From the NCBI GenBank assembly GCA_902788575.1, contig CADAKY010000012.1, positions 1-41,476 of the forward strand: a stretch of 41,476 bases of DNA, in the 5' to 3' direction. The position numbers and the translations under genes are program-made. A model generated the notes under the pieces. The model searched no databases, had not been told where the DNA came from, and was given only the letters and a program-made list of their open reading frames with translations. Below are positions 6,485-15,127 of this stretch, piece after piece. Numbering within the stretch: the stretch's first letter is position 1; every line of letters starts with the position of its first letter. The DNA is from an uncultured bacterium. Lineage in GTDB: Bacteria > Cyanobacteriota > Vampirovibrionia > Gastranaerophilales > Gastranaerophilaceae.

Positions 6485-9130
6485 TTATACAATACCTTCG
6501 TATGCATTTAAGAAGATTTGTTTAATTTCGCTCATCAGCGGATATCTTGGGTTAGCGCCAGTACATTGGTCATCAAATGCTCTTTCTACCAATACATCCA
6601 AGTTAGCCATAAACTCATCTTCCTTAACTCCGAATTCTCTGATAGATTTTGGAAGGTTGATTTCCGTCATCAAATCATCAACAGCCTTAATCAACAATTC
6701 AACCTTTTCATCTTCAGTTTTTCCGCCCAAGTGAAGTTCGTCGGCTATTTGACCGTATTTAGTCTTTGCATTCGGATACTTGTATTGAGGGAAGATTGCT
6801 TGTTTTGTAGGTTTATCCGTTGCATTAAACTTAATAATTTGACGAATCAATAATGCATTGGCAACACCGTGAGGAATTGAATACATAGCACCCAGTTTGT
6901 GAGCCATAGAGTGGCACAAACCTAAGAATGCGTTTGCAAATGACATACCTGCAATTGTTGCTGCATAATGCATTTTTTCTCTTGCAATCGGATCGTTAGC
7001 ACCTTCATTGTAAGAACGTGCAAGATATTTGAATACAAGTTTTGAAGCTTCTAATGCATTCGAATTTGTAAAGTTTGTAGCCATACAAGATACATAGGCT
7101 TCAATTGCGTGAACCAAAGCGTCTATACCTGATGCTGCAGTCAAACCTTTTGGCATACCGTCTACAAAGTTTGGATCTACAATTGCCATGTTTGGTGTCA
7201 ATGCGTAATCTGCCAAAGCGTATTTGTAATGAGTTTTTTCATCAGTAATGATAGAGAACGGAGTAACTTCCGAGCCTGTACCTGATGTAGTAGGGATACA
7301 AACCATTTCAGCTTTTTTACCCAATTCAGGAATTTGGCAGATTCTTTTTCTGATATCCATAAATCTCATTGAAATATCTTCAAAGTTTGTATCAGGTTGT
7401 TCATACAATAACCAGATAATCTTACCTGCATCCATCGGAGAACCGCCGCCCAACGCAATAATCACATCCGGTTCATAAGGTCTTACAATTTCCATTGCCT
7501 GATTGATTGTTGCAAGAGTAGGATCCGGCTTAACATCGAAGAATACCTGATGGTCAATTCCAATTTCATCCAAAATTCTTGTAATATTATCTACTGCACC
7601 TGAATTAAATAAGAAACGGTCTGTTACAATAAATGCACGTTTTTTACCCTTTAATTCTTTAAGAGCGAGGTCTAAGCATCCTCTCTTGAAGTAAACTTTC
7701 GGTGGAACCTTAAACCATAACATATTTTCTCTCCTTTCAGCTACAGTCTTGTAGTTAAGTAAGTGTTCTACTCCAATGTTTCCTGAAACAGCATTGCCAC
7801 CCCAAGAACCACAACCCAATGATAATGACGGTTCAAGTTTAAAGTTGAACAAGTCACCGATACCGCCTTGTGATGAAGGTGAATTGATTAACACACGGCA
7901 AGAAGGCATTTTTTCTGCATAGTAATTGATTCTGTCAGATTTTCTTTCATCTGTATAAAGTGCTGATGAGTGACCGGCACCGCCTTTGTACACAAGTTGG
8001 TAAGCCATTTCTGCAGCTTCTTCAAAGTTTTTGGCTTTGTACATCGTCAAAATCGGAGAAAGTTTTTCTCTTGAGAACGGATCTTCCCAATCCAATTTTG
8101 CTCTTTCACAAAGAAGAATCTTTGAATCTTCCGGAATCTTGAATCCTGCAAGTTCTGCAATCTTGTGAGCAGGCTGACCTACGATTAACGGATGAGCAGT
8201 CCCTCTTGCAGGATCAATGAACGGAAGTTCAATCATTTTCTTCTCGTCTTCTTTCTTAACAAGATATGCACCTCTGTATAAAAATTCTTTTTTAACTTCT
8301 TCATAAACATCCTCAACAACGATTACTGATTGTTCTGATGCACAAATCATACCATTATCGAATGTCTTTGACATAAGAATTGAAGAAACAGCCATCTTAA
8401 TGTCAGCAGTTTCGTCAATAACGGCAGAAACATTACCGGGGCCTACGCCAAGAGCAGGTTTTCCTGATGAATACGCTGCCTTAACCATTCCCGGGCCGCC
8501 TGTTGCCAAAATGCAATCAATATCAGGATGGTGCAATAAAGCTTCCGAAAGTTCCATAGAAGGAACATCAATCCATCCGATAATGTCTTTTGGAGCACCT
8601 GCTTCAACTGCTGCATCTAAAACAACTTTTGCTGCCGCAATTGTTGATTTTGTAGCTCTCGGGTGAGGTGAAAATACGATTGCGTTTCTTGTTTTTAAAG
8701 CTATCAAAGATTTAAAAATAGCTGTTGATGTCGGGTTTGTTGTAGGAATAATACCTGCAAGAATTCCGAGAGGTTCAGCTACTATCTTGATACCGTTTTC
8801 TTTGTCTACACTGATAATACCACACGTTTTAGCGTTTTTATGTTTGTTATAAATGTATTCGGAAGCAAAGTGATTTTTAATAATCTTGTCTTCCAAAACA
8901 CCCATGCCTGTATCCTCTACAGCCATTTTTGCAAGAGGAATACGAGCTTTGTCAGCAGCAGTAGCTGCTGCCTTAAAAATCTTATCTACTTGTTCTTGTG
9001 AGAATTGTTCATATTCTCTTTGTGCTTTTTTAACTCTTTCTAAAAGAGAATTTAAAGCATCTACGCTATCAACCAAGCCTGAAGCCTTTGTTGACTTTTT
9101 TTCTTCTTTTTTTTCCATTAATTTCGGCAT
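6485..9130 (-). CDS. adhE: Bifunctional acetaldehyde-CoA/alcohol dehydrogenase AdhE
   Basis: 881 residues, full length for the family. The N-terminal aldehyde dehydrogenase half (about 20-450) reduces acetyl-CoA to acetaldehyde and has catalytic Cys263 in GMICASEQS. The C-terminal iron-dependent alcohol dehydrogenase half (about 470-881) makes ethanol; it has the NAD motif GGGSPMDAGK and the metal ligands in GIDALVHAIEAY and CHSMAHKLGAMYSIPHG. A lysine-rich extension of about 15 residues precedes the usual start. The protein normally forms long spirosomes in the cytoplasm. The ATG is supported by AAAGGAG about 9 nt upstream. A strong promoter lies 46-74 nt upstream. Its position just before rex and the hydrogenase operon fits joint control of NADH disposal. 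Confidence 0.96.
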   Translation of the reverse strand: MPKLMEKKEEKKSTKASGLVDSVDALNSLLERVKKAQREYEQFSQEQVDKIFKAAATAADKARIPLAKMAVEDTGMGVLEDKIIKNHFASEYIYNKHKNAKTCGIISVDKENGIKIVAEPLGILAGIIPTTNPTSTAIFKSLIALKTRNAIVFSPHPRATKSTIAAAKVVLDAAVEAGAPKDIIGWIDVPSMELSEALLHHPDIDCILATGGPGMVKAAYSSGKPALGVGPGNVSAVIDETADIKMAVSSILMSKTFDNGMICASEQSVIVVEDVYEEVKKEFLYRGAYLVKKEDEKKMIELPFIDPARGTAHPLIVGQPAHKIAELAGFKIPEDSKILLCERAKLDWEDPFSREKLSPILTMYKAKNFEEAAEMAYQLVYKGGAGHSSALYTDERKSDRINYYAEKMPSCRVLINSPSSQGGIGDLFNFKLEPSLSLGCGSWGGNAVSGNIGVEHLLNYKTVAERRENMLWFKVPPKVYFKRGCLDLALKELKGKKRAFIVTDRFLFNSGAVDNITRILDEIGIDHQVFFDVKPDPTLATINQAMEIVRPYEPDVIIALGGGSPMDAGKIIWLLYEQPDTNFEDISMRFMDIRKRICQIPELGKKAEMVCIPTTSGTGSEVTPFSIITDEKTHYKYALADYALTPNMAIVDPNFVDGMPKGLTAASGIDALVHAIEAYVSCMATNFTNSNALEASKLVFKYLARSYNEGANDPIAREKMHYAATIAGMSFANAFLGLCHSMAHKLGAMYSIPHGVANALLIRQIIKFNATDKPTKQAIFPQYKYPNAKTKYGQIADELHLGGKTEDEKVELLIKAVDDLMTEINLPKSIREFGVKEDEFMANLDVLVERAFDDQCTGANPRYPLMSEIKQIFLNAYEGIV

Positions 9131-9175
9131 ATTTAATATCTCCTTTTTAAATTGTGATTAAATTCCTTATTCAGA

Positions 9176-9204
9176 ATTGTAATACGCTCAAAAATCATTG
9201 TCAA
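9176..9204 (-). promoter_or_regulatory. Sigma-70 promoter of adhE
   Basis: On the minus strand TTGACA (9199-9204) and TACAAT (9176-9181) are separated by exactly 17 nt. The start point falls near 9169, leaving a leader of about 39 nt with the Shine-Dalgarno. No Rex-type inverted repeat overlaps it clearly. Confidence 0.8.
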
Positions 9205-9273
9205 ATATTCATCCGCAAAAAGTTTTTAAAAAATACACCCCTGTTCTAAAGTGTCACTATTTTGTATATTTTC

Positions 9274-9318
9274 GTGATAAATTTCACTATTTTTATTATT
9301 TTATGTTTTCTGTATAAT
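9274..9318 (+). promoter_or_regulatory. Candidate promoter of the Wzz-like gene with a CRP/FNR-type site
   Basis: TATAAT at 9313-9318 is a perfect -10, but no TTGACA-like -35 stands 16-18 nt before it. Instead GTGATAAATTTCAC (9274-9287) gives GTGA-N6-TCAC, the half-site layout of CRP/FNR-family operators. It is centred about 44 nt before the predicted start, close to a class II activator position. A TCACTATTTT direct repeat (from 9254 and from 9284) also lies here. Activator control is inferred from layout only. Confidence 0.4.
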
Positions 9319-9360
9319 ATATTTATTAAAGTAATATTTTGAAATAAGGAGTATAAAAAT

Positions 9361-10722
9361 ATGTCACACGAAAGTGTTGTATACTACAATCCGGCAGATG
9401 AGCTGGATGAAGAGCTTAATATAAACCTGAAAAAAATATTTTTCATAATATGGAGCAGAAAAGAATTAATTTTAAGAGTTTTTGCATCTATTTTAGTATT
9501 CTTTATTTTACTTACTTTTATAATGCCTAAAAAATACAAAGTTTCTGCTGATTTATACATCAATAAATCCAACAACTCCAACATGACGGAAATAAACCCT
9601 TACGTCTTAAACGAATCTTCAGGAACTATTGTTTCCATGGGTTCAGACAAAGCTATAAATAACGAAATAGAGCTTATCAAATCTGAACTTGTACTGGATA
9701 AAGTAATCAAAGACAACAATATAATATATAAAAAGAAATTCGGAATTATTCCTAACAAAAAAGAAGGAGAATTTCTTTCCGCAAAAGCTTTTTACAATAA
9801 AGGTAAAAAGTTAAAAATTGAAAACGTTAAAAATACAAATATCATAACCATTGAATACAAAGCCAACAAACCCGAATTAGCATATGGAGTTGTGTCTTCT
9901 TTAATTACAAATTACATAGAATTACATAAAGAATTGAACACTGAAAAGTCAAAAGCCGATAAAAAACTTATCGAATCAGAATATACAAAAGCAAAAGAAG
10001 ATTTAAATAAAAAATTAAACCAATCAAGCGGCTTACCGGTACAATCAATGACCGGCATGGGAAATCTTTCTGCGATGAGTGCTTTTTCAAAATCAGCATC
10101 CAGAGCCCTCGGGAACATCAGAGGACAATACCTAGCCGGTGAAAAATCACAAATTGCCGTGAACGAAGAAAGTCAAAAAGTTGCAAACCTTGCATCCAAA
10201 CTTGAATGGGCAAAAATGGTTGAACAAATGTCAGATTCATCAAAAGTTCTTGTAATAAATGAACCGCAGCAACTCAGACCATTTGAAAATTCTTCTCCAA
10301 AACTTCTTATAAATATAATTTTAGGCTGTGTTTTCGGTTTTATCGGGTCTTTAGCCGCTCTCATTTATGCGGAAGTTAATGAAAAAAAATTATCATATTC
10401 TATGCTTACTGATAATATTTTATTTGACGGATTAAAAGATGTTGACACATTAAAAGTCGAAGTTCTCGGCTATAAGCCTAAAAATGTATTGGTAGTATCC
10501 TTTATTCAACTGCCTCAAAATATTATAAATACACTACATAGCATCTCAAATTGCGAAGTCACGTATGCTGACATTTCAGAAGAATTTATAACTAAAGTTT
10601 CCGGCTCCGAAAAAATTATATTTATTTCTAAAATCTTCACTACCGGTGCTGAAACTTATAAAAAAATCAAAAACATTGTACAAAAACAACAAAAAGAAAT
10701 TGTTTATGATGTATTAGTATAA
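9361..10722 (+). CDS. Wzz/GumC-like polysaccharide chain-length protein with a cytoplasmic tail
   Basis: 453 residues. Two membrane segments, at about 36-55 and about 317-339, bracket a periplasmic region with helical stretches. A proline-containing segment (INEPQQLRPFENS) precedes the second one, the classic layout of polysaccharide co-polymerases. The cytoplasmic tail of about 110 residues is unusual. Its alternating beta/alpha pattern (NVLVVSFIQ, KIIFISKIFTTGAETYKKI) recalls the end of a bacterial tyrosine autokinase (CpsD/Wzc) but has no Walker A or tyrosine cluster. Shine-Dalgarno AAGGAG is 9 nt before the ATG. No other export gene adjoins it; nadB follows after 11 nt. The general class is well supported, the tail is inference. 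Confidence 0.75.
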   Translation: MSHESVVYYNPADELDEELNINLKKIFFIIWSRKELILRVFASILVFFILLTFIMPKKYKVSADLYINKSNNSNMTEINPYVLNESSGTIVSMGSDKAINNEIELIKSELVLDKVIKDNNIIYKKKFGIIPNKKEGEFLSAKAFYNKGKKLKIENVKNTNIITIEYKANKPELAYGVVSSLITNYIELHKELNTEKSKADKKLIESEYTKAKEDLNKKLNQSSGLPVQSMTGMGNLSAMSAFSKSASRALGNIRGQYLAGEKSQIAVNEESQKVANLASKLEWAKMVEQMSDSSKVLVINEPQQLRPFENSSPKLLINIILGCVFGFIGSLAALIYAEVNEKKLSYSMLTDNILFDGLKDVDTLKVEVLGYKPKNVLVVSFIQLPQNIINTLHSISNCEVTYADISEEFITKVSGSEKIIFISKIFTTGAETYKKIKNIVQKQQKEIVYDVLV

Positions 10723-10733
10723 GAAAGTCCGGA

Positions 10734-12305
10734 ATGAAAAGTTCAAAGCATTCAGTAATAGTCATCGGAAGCGGAATTGCAGGATTAATATCGGCAATCA
10801 AATTAGCCGAAAATCCGAACTTAAAAATACTTCTGGTAACAAAATCTCCGTTAGGAGAAAGCAATACAAGATACGCACAAGGCGGAATTGCAGCCGTTAT
10901 AAGTTCAAATAAAAACGACAGCATAATTTTACATTCTTCTGATACACTTTCTTCTGGTTCGGGTTTATGTGATCAAAATACAGTAGAAAAAATTTCCGCA
11001 AAATCCGAAAACATTATAAATTTTTTAATTTCAAACGGTGTTGATTTTGATAAAAATTCCGAAGGTAAATTTGAATACGCACTCGGCGGAGCTCATTCGG
11101 TCAAAAGAATTCTACACTCAAACGGTGATTCTACAGGAATGACAATTATAAACGCTCTTGTACAAAAAGTAAAAAATTTACCCAATATTCAAATTTTAGA
11201 CAAAACTTTAGCTGTAGAGCTTTTAATTTCGGAAGATAAAAAATGCAAAGGACTGATTTTATTTAACAAAATCAGCAATGAATACCAAGCTGCATACTCT
11301 GATGCTGTAATTATTGCCTCAGGAGGTGCAGGACAAGTATACAAATATACAACAAACCCTTATGGCGCAACAGGTGACGGGATTGCGCTCGCTTATAATG
11401 CAGGCATTGAAATTCAGGATATGGAATTCATTCAATTTCATCCGACAGCATTTATCCCGAGTACAAAGACAAGAACCCGATACCTGATTTCAGAAGCTGT
11501 AAGAGGCGAAGGAGCAAAGCTTATAAATTCTGAAGGTGAAGAATTTATGAAAAAGTATTCGGAGTTAAAAGAACTTGCTCAAAGAGATGTCGTAACAAGA
11601 GCAATTTTTTCTGAAATGCAAAAAGAAAATAAATCAAATGTTTTTCTTGATATAACTGCAATAGAAAAATCTAAATTTCCGGCAATTGAAAAAAAATGCC
11701 GCGCAAACGGTTTTGATATATCAAAAACACCTATTCCTGTTGCTCCTGCCGCGCATTATACAATCGGTGGAATTAAAACTAATCTCGATGGAAAAACATC
11801 TATTGATGATTTGTATACTATAGGAGAAGCTGCTTCTACAGGTTTTCACGGTGCAAACCGGCTCGCCAGCAACTCGCTTTTGGAATGTGCCGTTTGTGCT
11901 TATGAATGCGCTAAAAATTTAAAATTTTGTTCTGAATTAAAACAAAATGACAAAAAAATTACTGCTGCAATTGAAAAATATACTGCCGATATTGATTTTA
12001 AAGAAGTTAATACAGATTTAATAAAAGATAAATTACGTACAATAATGTGGGAAAAAGTCGGAATTTTTAGAAATGAAGAAAATTTAAAGCAAGCAGAAAA
12101 AGAAATCGAAGTTCTGAAAAAAGAATTCAACAGAGAGAAAAAATGCAAAAATTATGAAGAATACGAACTCCGAAACATGTTGATTTCAGCATTATTGATT
12201 ACAAAAAGTGCACTACAAAGAAAGGAATCCAGAGGAGCCCACTTTAGAACAGATTACCCGCAAGCAAACGAAAATCCCGAGCACACAATTCTGACTAATC
12301 CTTAA
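10734..12305 (+). CDS. nadB: L-aspartate oxidase NadB
   Basis: 523 residues. The FAD-binding start is VIGSGIAGLISAIKLA (about 9-24), followed by the NTRYAQGGIAA segment typical of NadB. Further on come GGAHSVKRILHSNGDSTG, EFIQFHPTAF and RGEGAKLINSEGEEFM, the active-site blocks of the succinate dehydrogenase/fumarate reductase flavoprotein family. Length and the short helical C-terminus match NadB rather than SdhA. It makes iminoaspartate for NAD synthesis; in an anaerobe fumarate would be the natural electron acceptor. NadA and NadC are not adjacent. Its 3' end overlaps the convergent ykgJ-family gene by 11 nt. Confidence 0.93.
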   Translation: MKSSKHSVIVIGSGIAGLISAIKLAENPNLKILLVTKSPLGESNTRYAQGGIAAVISSNKNDSIILHSSDTLSSGSGLCDQNTVEKISAKSENIINFLISNGVDFDKNSEGKFEYALGGAHSVKRILHSNGDSTGMTIINALVQKVKNLPNIQILDKTLAVELLISEDKKCKGLILFNKISNEYQAAYSDAVIIASGGAGQVYKYTTNPYGATGDGIALAYNAGIEIQDMEFIQFHPTAFIPSTKTRTRYLISEAVRGEGAKLINSEGEEFMKKYSELKELAQRDVVTRAIFSEMQKENKSNVFLDITAIEKSKFPAIEKKCRANGFDISKTPIPVAPAAHYTIGGIKTNLDGKTSIDDLYTIGEAASTGFHGANRLASNSLLECAVCAYECAKNLKFCSELKQNDKKITAAIEKYTADIDFKEVNTDLIKDKLRTIMWEKVGIFRNEENLKQAEKEIEVLKKEFNREKKCKNYEEYELRNMLISALLITKSALQRKESRGAHFRTDYPQANENPEHTILTNP

Positions 12306-12864
12306 ATTCATCCTTAAGCCAATCATACAAAGCTTTATCTTCTCCAAAGAAGATATTAAAATCTTTTTCAATTTGGCTGTCTCTTAGTGTTCTTCTGTCA
12401 ATATTGTAAGCAAGCGGTTCAGTTCCGTCTTCTGCGGCGCGCACAATTCTTGACTGGTCGTCATTGTAAACATTTGCATAATTCAACCCTAAATCAACAC
12501 AAAACGGGATCTTTTTAGTTTCATCCTTATAAAATGACATCAGCCCAAAGGAACGACATATCAATGCTCTTGCAGGATAAACGGAACAGGAATCATTATA
12601 TAAAAAAGGGCAGACATAAGATTTAGGCATCGGGTTTGTCAAAAGCTCTTTTATTTGTTTATAAATTGGAATTTGTGCTTCTTCCGGCAAATTATAATAG
12701 TAAAACATAAGATTTACAAATTCCAGCTCTGACATCGGATATTTACCGTCTTTACAGCAATGAGCACATCCTTCTTTACATTTAATAAAAGGGGCTTGGC
12801 GTTCAAACATACCCTTCAATTTTTCATCAATTATAGATAAATATTTTCTGTAACGATTAATCAT
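12295..12864 (-). CDS. YkgJ-family cysteine cluster protein
   Basis: 189 residues from the chosen ATG. The cysteine cluster CKEGCAHCC (residues about 29-37) and a second set (VCPFLYNDSCSVYPARALIC) are the hallmarks of the YkgJ/CxxCxxCC family, thought to bind iron or zinc. No enzyme role is established. A TTG at 12891 would add nine residues but would overlap yihY by 35 nt. The ATG at 12864 overlaps the yihY stop by only 8 nt, typical of coupled genes, and is preferred. It is the last gene of the nrnA-yihY-ykgJ operon. Confidence 0.83.
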   Translation of the reverse strand: MINRYRKYLSIIDEKLKGMFERQAPFIKCKEGCAHCCKDGKYPMSELEFVNLMFYYYNLPEEAQIPIYKQIKELLTNPMPKSYVCPFLYNDSCSVYPARALICRSFGLMSFYKDETKKIPFCVDLGLNYANVYNDDQSRIVRAAEDGTEPLAYNIDRRTLRDSQIEKDFNIFFGEDKALYDWLKDEFKD

Positions 12865-13738
12865 TCTTATTTTTGTTTCTTTTTTCGTCAATTATATCTT
12901 TGCGCTCAAGTTTTTCATACAGTTGAGAGTTTATTTCGCCACCCACGAGAATCAATATTGATGTATAATACAGCCAAACCATCATTACCGCAAAACCGCC
13001 GATTGTTCCGTATACAAAATTGTAGGTATGAAGGTTGTTTATATAAATTGAAAAACCCCATGAACCTATCAGCCATGAAATTGTAAAAAATAATGACCCC
13101 GGAAAAGCACTTCTTCTTCTGAGTTTTTCTTTCCCGCCCAAATCCGGCAGAATATAATAATGCAGATATGCCATTATAAATAAAGCAAGTGCCGCAACCG
13201 GCCATCTGAGAGCAAGAAAAATATTTCCTAAATGTTCACCCAATCCAAGATATGTCACCAAAAATTTTATAATAACTTTACCAAAGATAATCAGGTTAAT
13301 ATTTAAAAAGAGAATGAGCGCATTTACGAACACCATCACAAGAGCCAAAATTCTTGTATAAACAAAAGAACGAGTTTCTTCGACTTTATAAGCTCTGTTA
13401 AGCCCTTTAGCGACAATTGCAAGTGTATTAGTTGAAAGAATCAGTGTAATACAAAAACCCAAAGCCGCTATTAATCCACCTTTTGAAAAGAAGAAAACTT
13501 CTCTGAGAACAGTTTGCAACAAGCTCATAACATCATCCGGCATGAACTGATGTAAAAATATAAACAACGGGGTTAAAAGAGTATGTTTCCCAAGCCAGCC
13601 AAACAATGCCGTTAAAAACAAAATAAACGGGAAAAAACCGATACAAAGCATAAATCCCATCTCGGATGCCATTCCGAAAAAGTCATTATCAACTACTGAT
13701 TTTATTATATTTTTTATTGTTCTGAAAGTTTTTCTCAA
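12857..13738 (-). CDS. YihY/BrkB-family inner membrane protein
   Basis: 293 residues with about six hydrophobic membrane segments spread from residue 20 to 275. Family signs include the early MASEMGFMLCIGFFPFILFL segment and the late GTIGGFAVMMVWLYYTSIL segment. The charged C-terminal tail is rich in Lys, Asp and Asn. The family was once called ribonuclease BN in error; its true role (envelope or transport) is unknown. The start is TTG, which forms a 4-nt TTGA overlap with the nrnA stop and has AAGAGAG upstream; no ATG lies near the N-terminus. Confidence 0.88.
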   Translation of the reverse strand: MRKTFRTIKNIIKSVVDNDFFGMASEMGFMLCIGFFPFILFLTALFGWLGKHTLLTPLFIFLHQFMPDDVMSLLQTVLREVFFFSKGGLIAALGFCITLILSTNTLAIVAKGLNRAYKVEETRSFVYTRILALVMVFVNALILFLNINLIIFGKVIIKFLVTYLGLGEHLGNIFLALRWPVAALALFIMAYLHYYILPDLGGKEKLRRRSAFPGSLFFTISWLIGSWGFSIYINNLHTYNFVYGTIGGFAVMMVWLYYTSILILVGGEINSQLYEKLERKDIIDEKRNKNKND

Positions 13739-14682
13739 AGTTTTATCTCTCTTAATATTTTATTCACAGCATCGGAAATACCGGCTTTTACCGTACATCC
13801 GGCAGCAAAAGTATGTCCTCCGCCTGCGAATTTTGAACAAATTTCTGCAACATCAATCTTTTTTGAACGCATGGAAATCTTAGTCAGTTTCGTATCAACT
13901 TCTTTTGCAACAAAAGATACTTCCGTAGAATCAATTGCCCTCAAAGTTTCCGCAATTCCGTCAGTATAATCATCCCCTGCCGAAAATTTTTCCAAATCTT
14001 TTTTATAAACAGTTGTATAAGCAATTTTATTATCTTCTTTAAATTCAGCCTTATTAACACAATAATTTTGGAACATAACAAAATTTTTAGTTTTTGTTTC
14101 ATAACATTTTTTGTAAATATAATTTGGATTTGCACCGGCTTCCACCAAATCCGCAACTGCCCTGAATACATTAGCGGATGTATTTTCGAATTTAAAGTTT
14201 CCGGTGTCTGTCATTATTGCGGTGTACAAACAAACTGCTGCATCTTCTGTTATTGTCCAATTATTTTCTTTAAAATAATTATACAAAACTTCTCCGCATG
14301 AACTTGAATCCGGCTCGATTATCTGATAATCTCCGAATTTCGGATTTGTTTTATGGTGGTCAATATTTACTGAGATTTTCGCCTTATCAAAAAATATCTG
14401 TGCATCCAAAACTCTTTCAATAGAAGCGACATCAAGAGATATAACCAAATCATACACAAGAGATTTATCAAAATGTCTTTGCGCCAAATCTATATTAGGT
14501 AAAAATTTATAATTGTAAGGAACATTAGATACAATACTCATATCAGCTTTTTTCTTAAATCTGTTCAGAATCATGCTGTACATAGCACACATAGAACCTA
14601 ATGTATCACCGTCCGGATTCATGTGAGATAAAAGTAGTATCTTTTTTGAAGATTTTATGATATCATCTAAATTACAATTCAT
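13735..14682 (-). CDS. nrnA: DHH/DHHA1 nanoRNase and pAp phosphatase NrnA
   Basis: 315 residues. Metal ligand motifs of DHH phosphoesterases are present: SHMNPDGDTLGS (about 18-29), ISLDVAS, NIDHHKTN (the DHH motif) and MTDTGNF. The C-terminal DHHA1 substrate motif is GGGHTFAAGC. It degrades 2-5 nt RNA fragments and 3',5'-pAp in the cytoplasm. The gene is divergent from the dciA-like gene, with only 35 nt between the starts, so the two promoters must reach into coding sequence. Confidence 0.92.
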   Translation of the reverse strand: MNCNLDDIIKSSKKILLLSHMNPDGDTLGSMCAMYSMILNRFKKKADMSIVSNVPYNYKFLPNIDLAQRHFDKSLVYDLVISLDVASIERVLDAQIFFDKAKISVNIDHHKTNPKFGDYQIIEPDSSSCGEVLYNYFKENNWTITEDAAVCLYTAIMTDTGNFKFENTSANVFRAVADLVEAGANPNYIYKKCYETKTKNFVMFQNYCVNKAEFKEDNKIAYTTVYKKDLEKFSAGDDYTDGIAETLRAIDSTEVSFVAKEVDTKLTKISMRSKKIDVAEICSKFAGGGHTFAAGCTVKAGISDAVNKILREIKL

Positions 14683-14717
14683 AAAGACATCTTATCACAA
14701 AAAACGGTTGTTGGGGA

Positions 14718-15047
14718 TTGGAAAAGTTGGGAAAAGTTCTCTATACAGATTTTGAAGGGATAGATTCAATCATTGATTCTATGATGGATAATCCACAGAT
14801 GAAAAAAGCTGTGGCACGAACTACGCTGTATAATTTTTGGGACAAAATTCTGCCCCAAAAGTTTCAAAAACGTTCAAAACCGTTTTCAATGCTCCCCGGC
14901 GGAGTTATGGTTATAGCCTGTGAAAATCCTGTTATAGCACAGGAGCTTTCGCTTTACAAAGTCATGCTGTTAAAAAAGTTTGAACCTTACTTGAAAACAC
15001 TTAAAATGCAAGTTAAGGATTTTAGATTTGACCCTAAAAAATGGTAA
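14718..15047 (+). CDS. DUF721/DciA-like protein (replicative helicase loader family)
   Basis: 109 residues. After about 35 variable residues comes the DUF721 pattern: a Trp in NFWDKILPQKF, a hydrophobic strand MLPGGVMVIACENPVIAQEL, and a helix ending in KKFEP, closed by the strand VKDFRFDPK. DciA binds the replicative DNA helicase. The start is uncertain: TTG at 14718 or TTG at 14727 (GGA about 6 nt before); no ATG is suitable. It lies 80 nt before alaS, which has its own promoter. Confidence 0.72.
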   Translation: MEKLGKVLYTDFEGIDSIIDSMMDNPQMKKAVARTTLYNFWDKILPQKFQKRSKPFSMLPGGVMVIACENPVIAQELSLYKVMLLKKFEPYLKTLKMQVKDFRFDPKKW

Positions 15048-15087
15048 AAAAAATAAATTACAGAATCCAATAATTTAAACATTTTTT

Positions 15088-15098
15088 TGTTATATAAT
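15088..15098 (+). promoter_or_regulatory. Extended -10 promoter of alaS
   Basis: TGTTATATAAT holds a TGn extension before TATATA (15091-15096), and TATAAT overlaps it at 15093-15098. No clear -35 is visible. The predicted start is near 15103, 25 nt before the ATG, which leaves room for the AGAGGA Shine-Dalgarno. Confidence 0.55.
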
Positions 15099-15127
15099 TG
15101 TCTTATTGACACAAAGAGGAAAAAATT

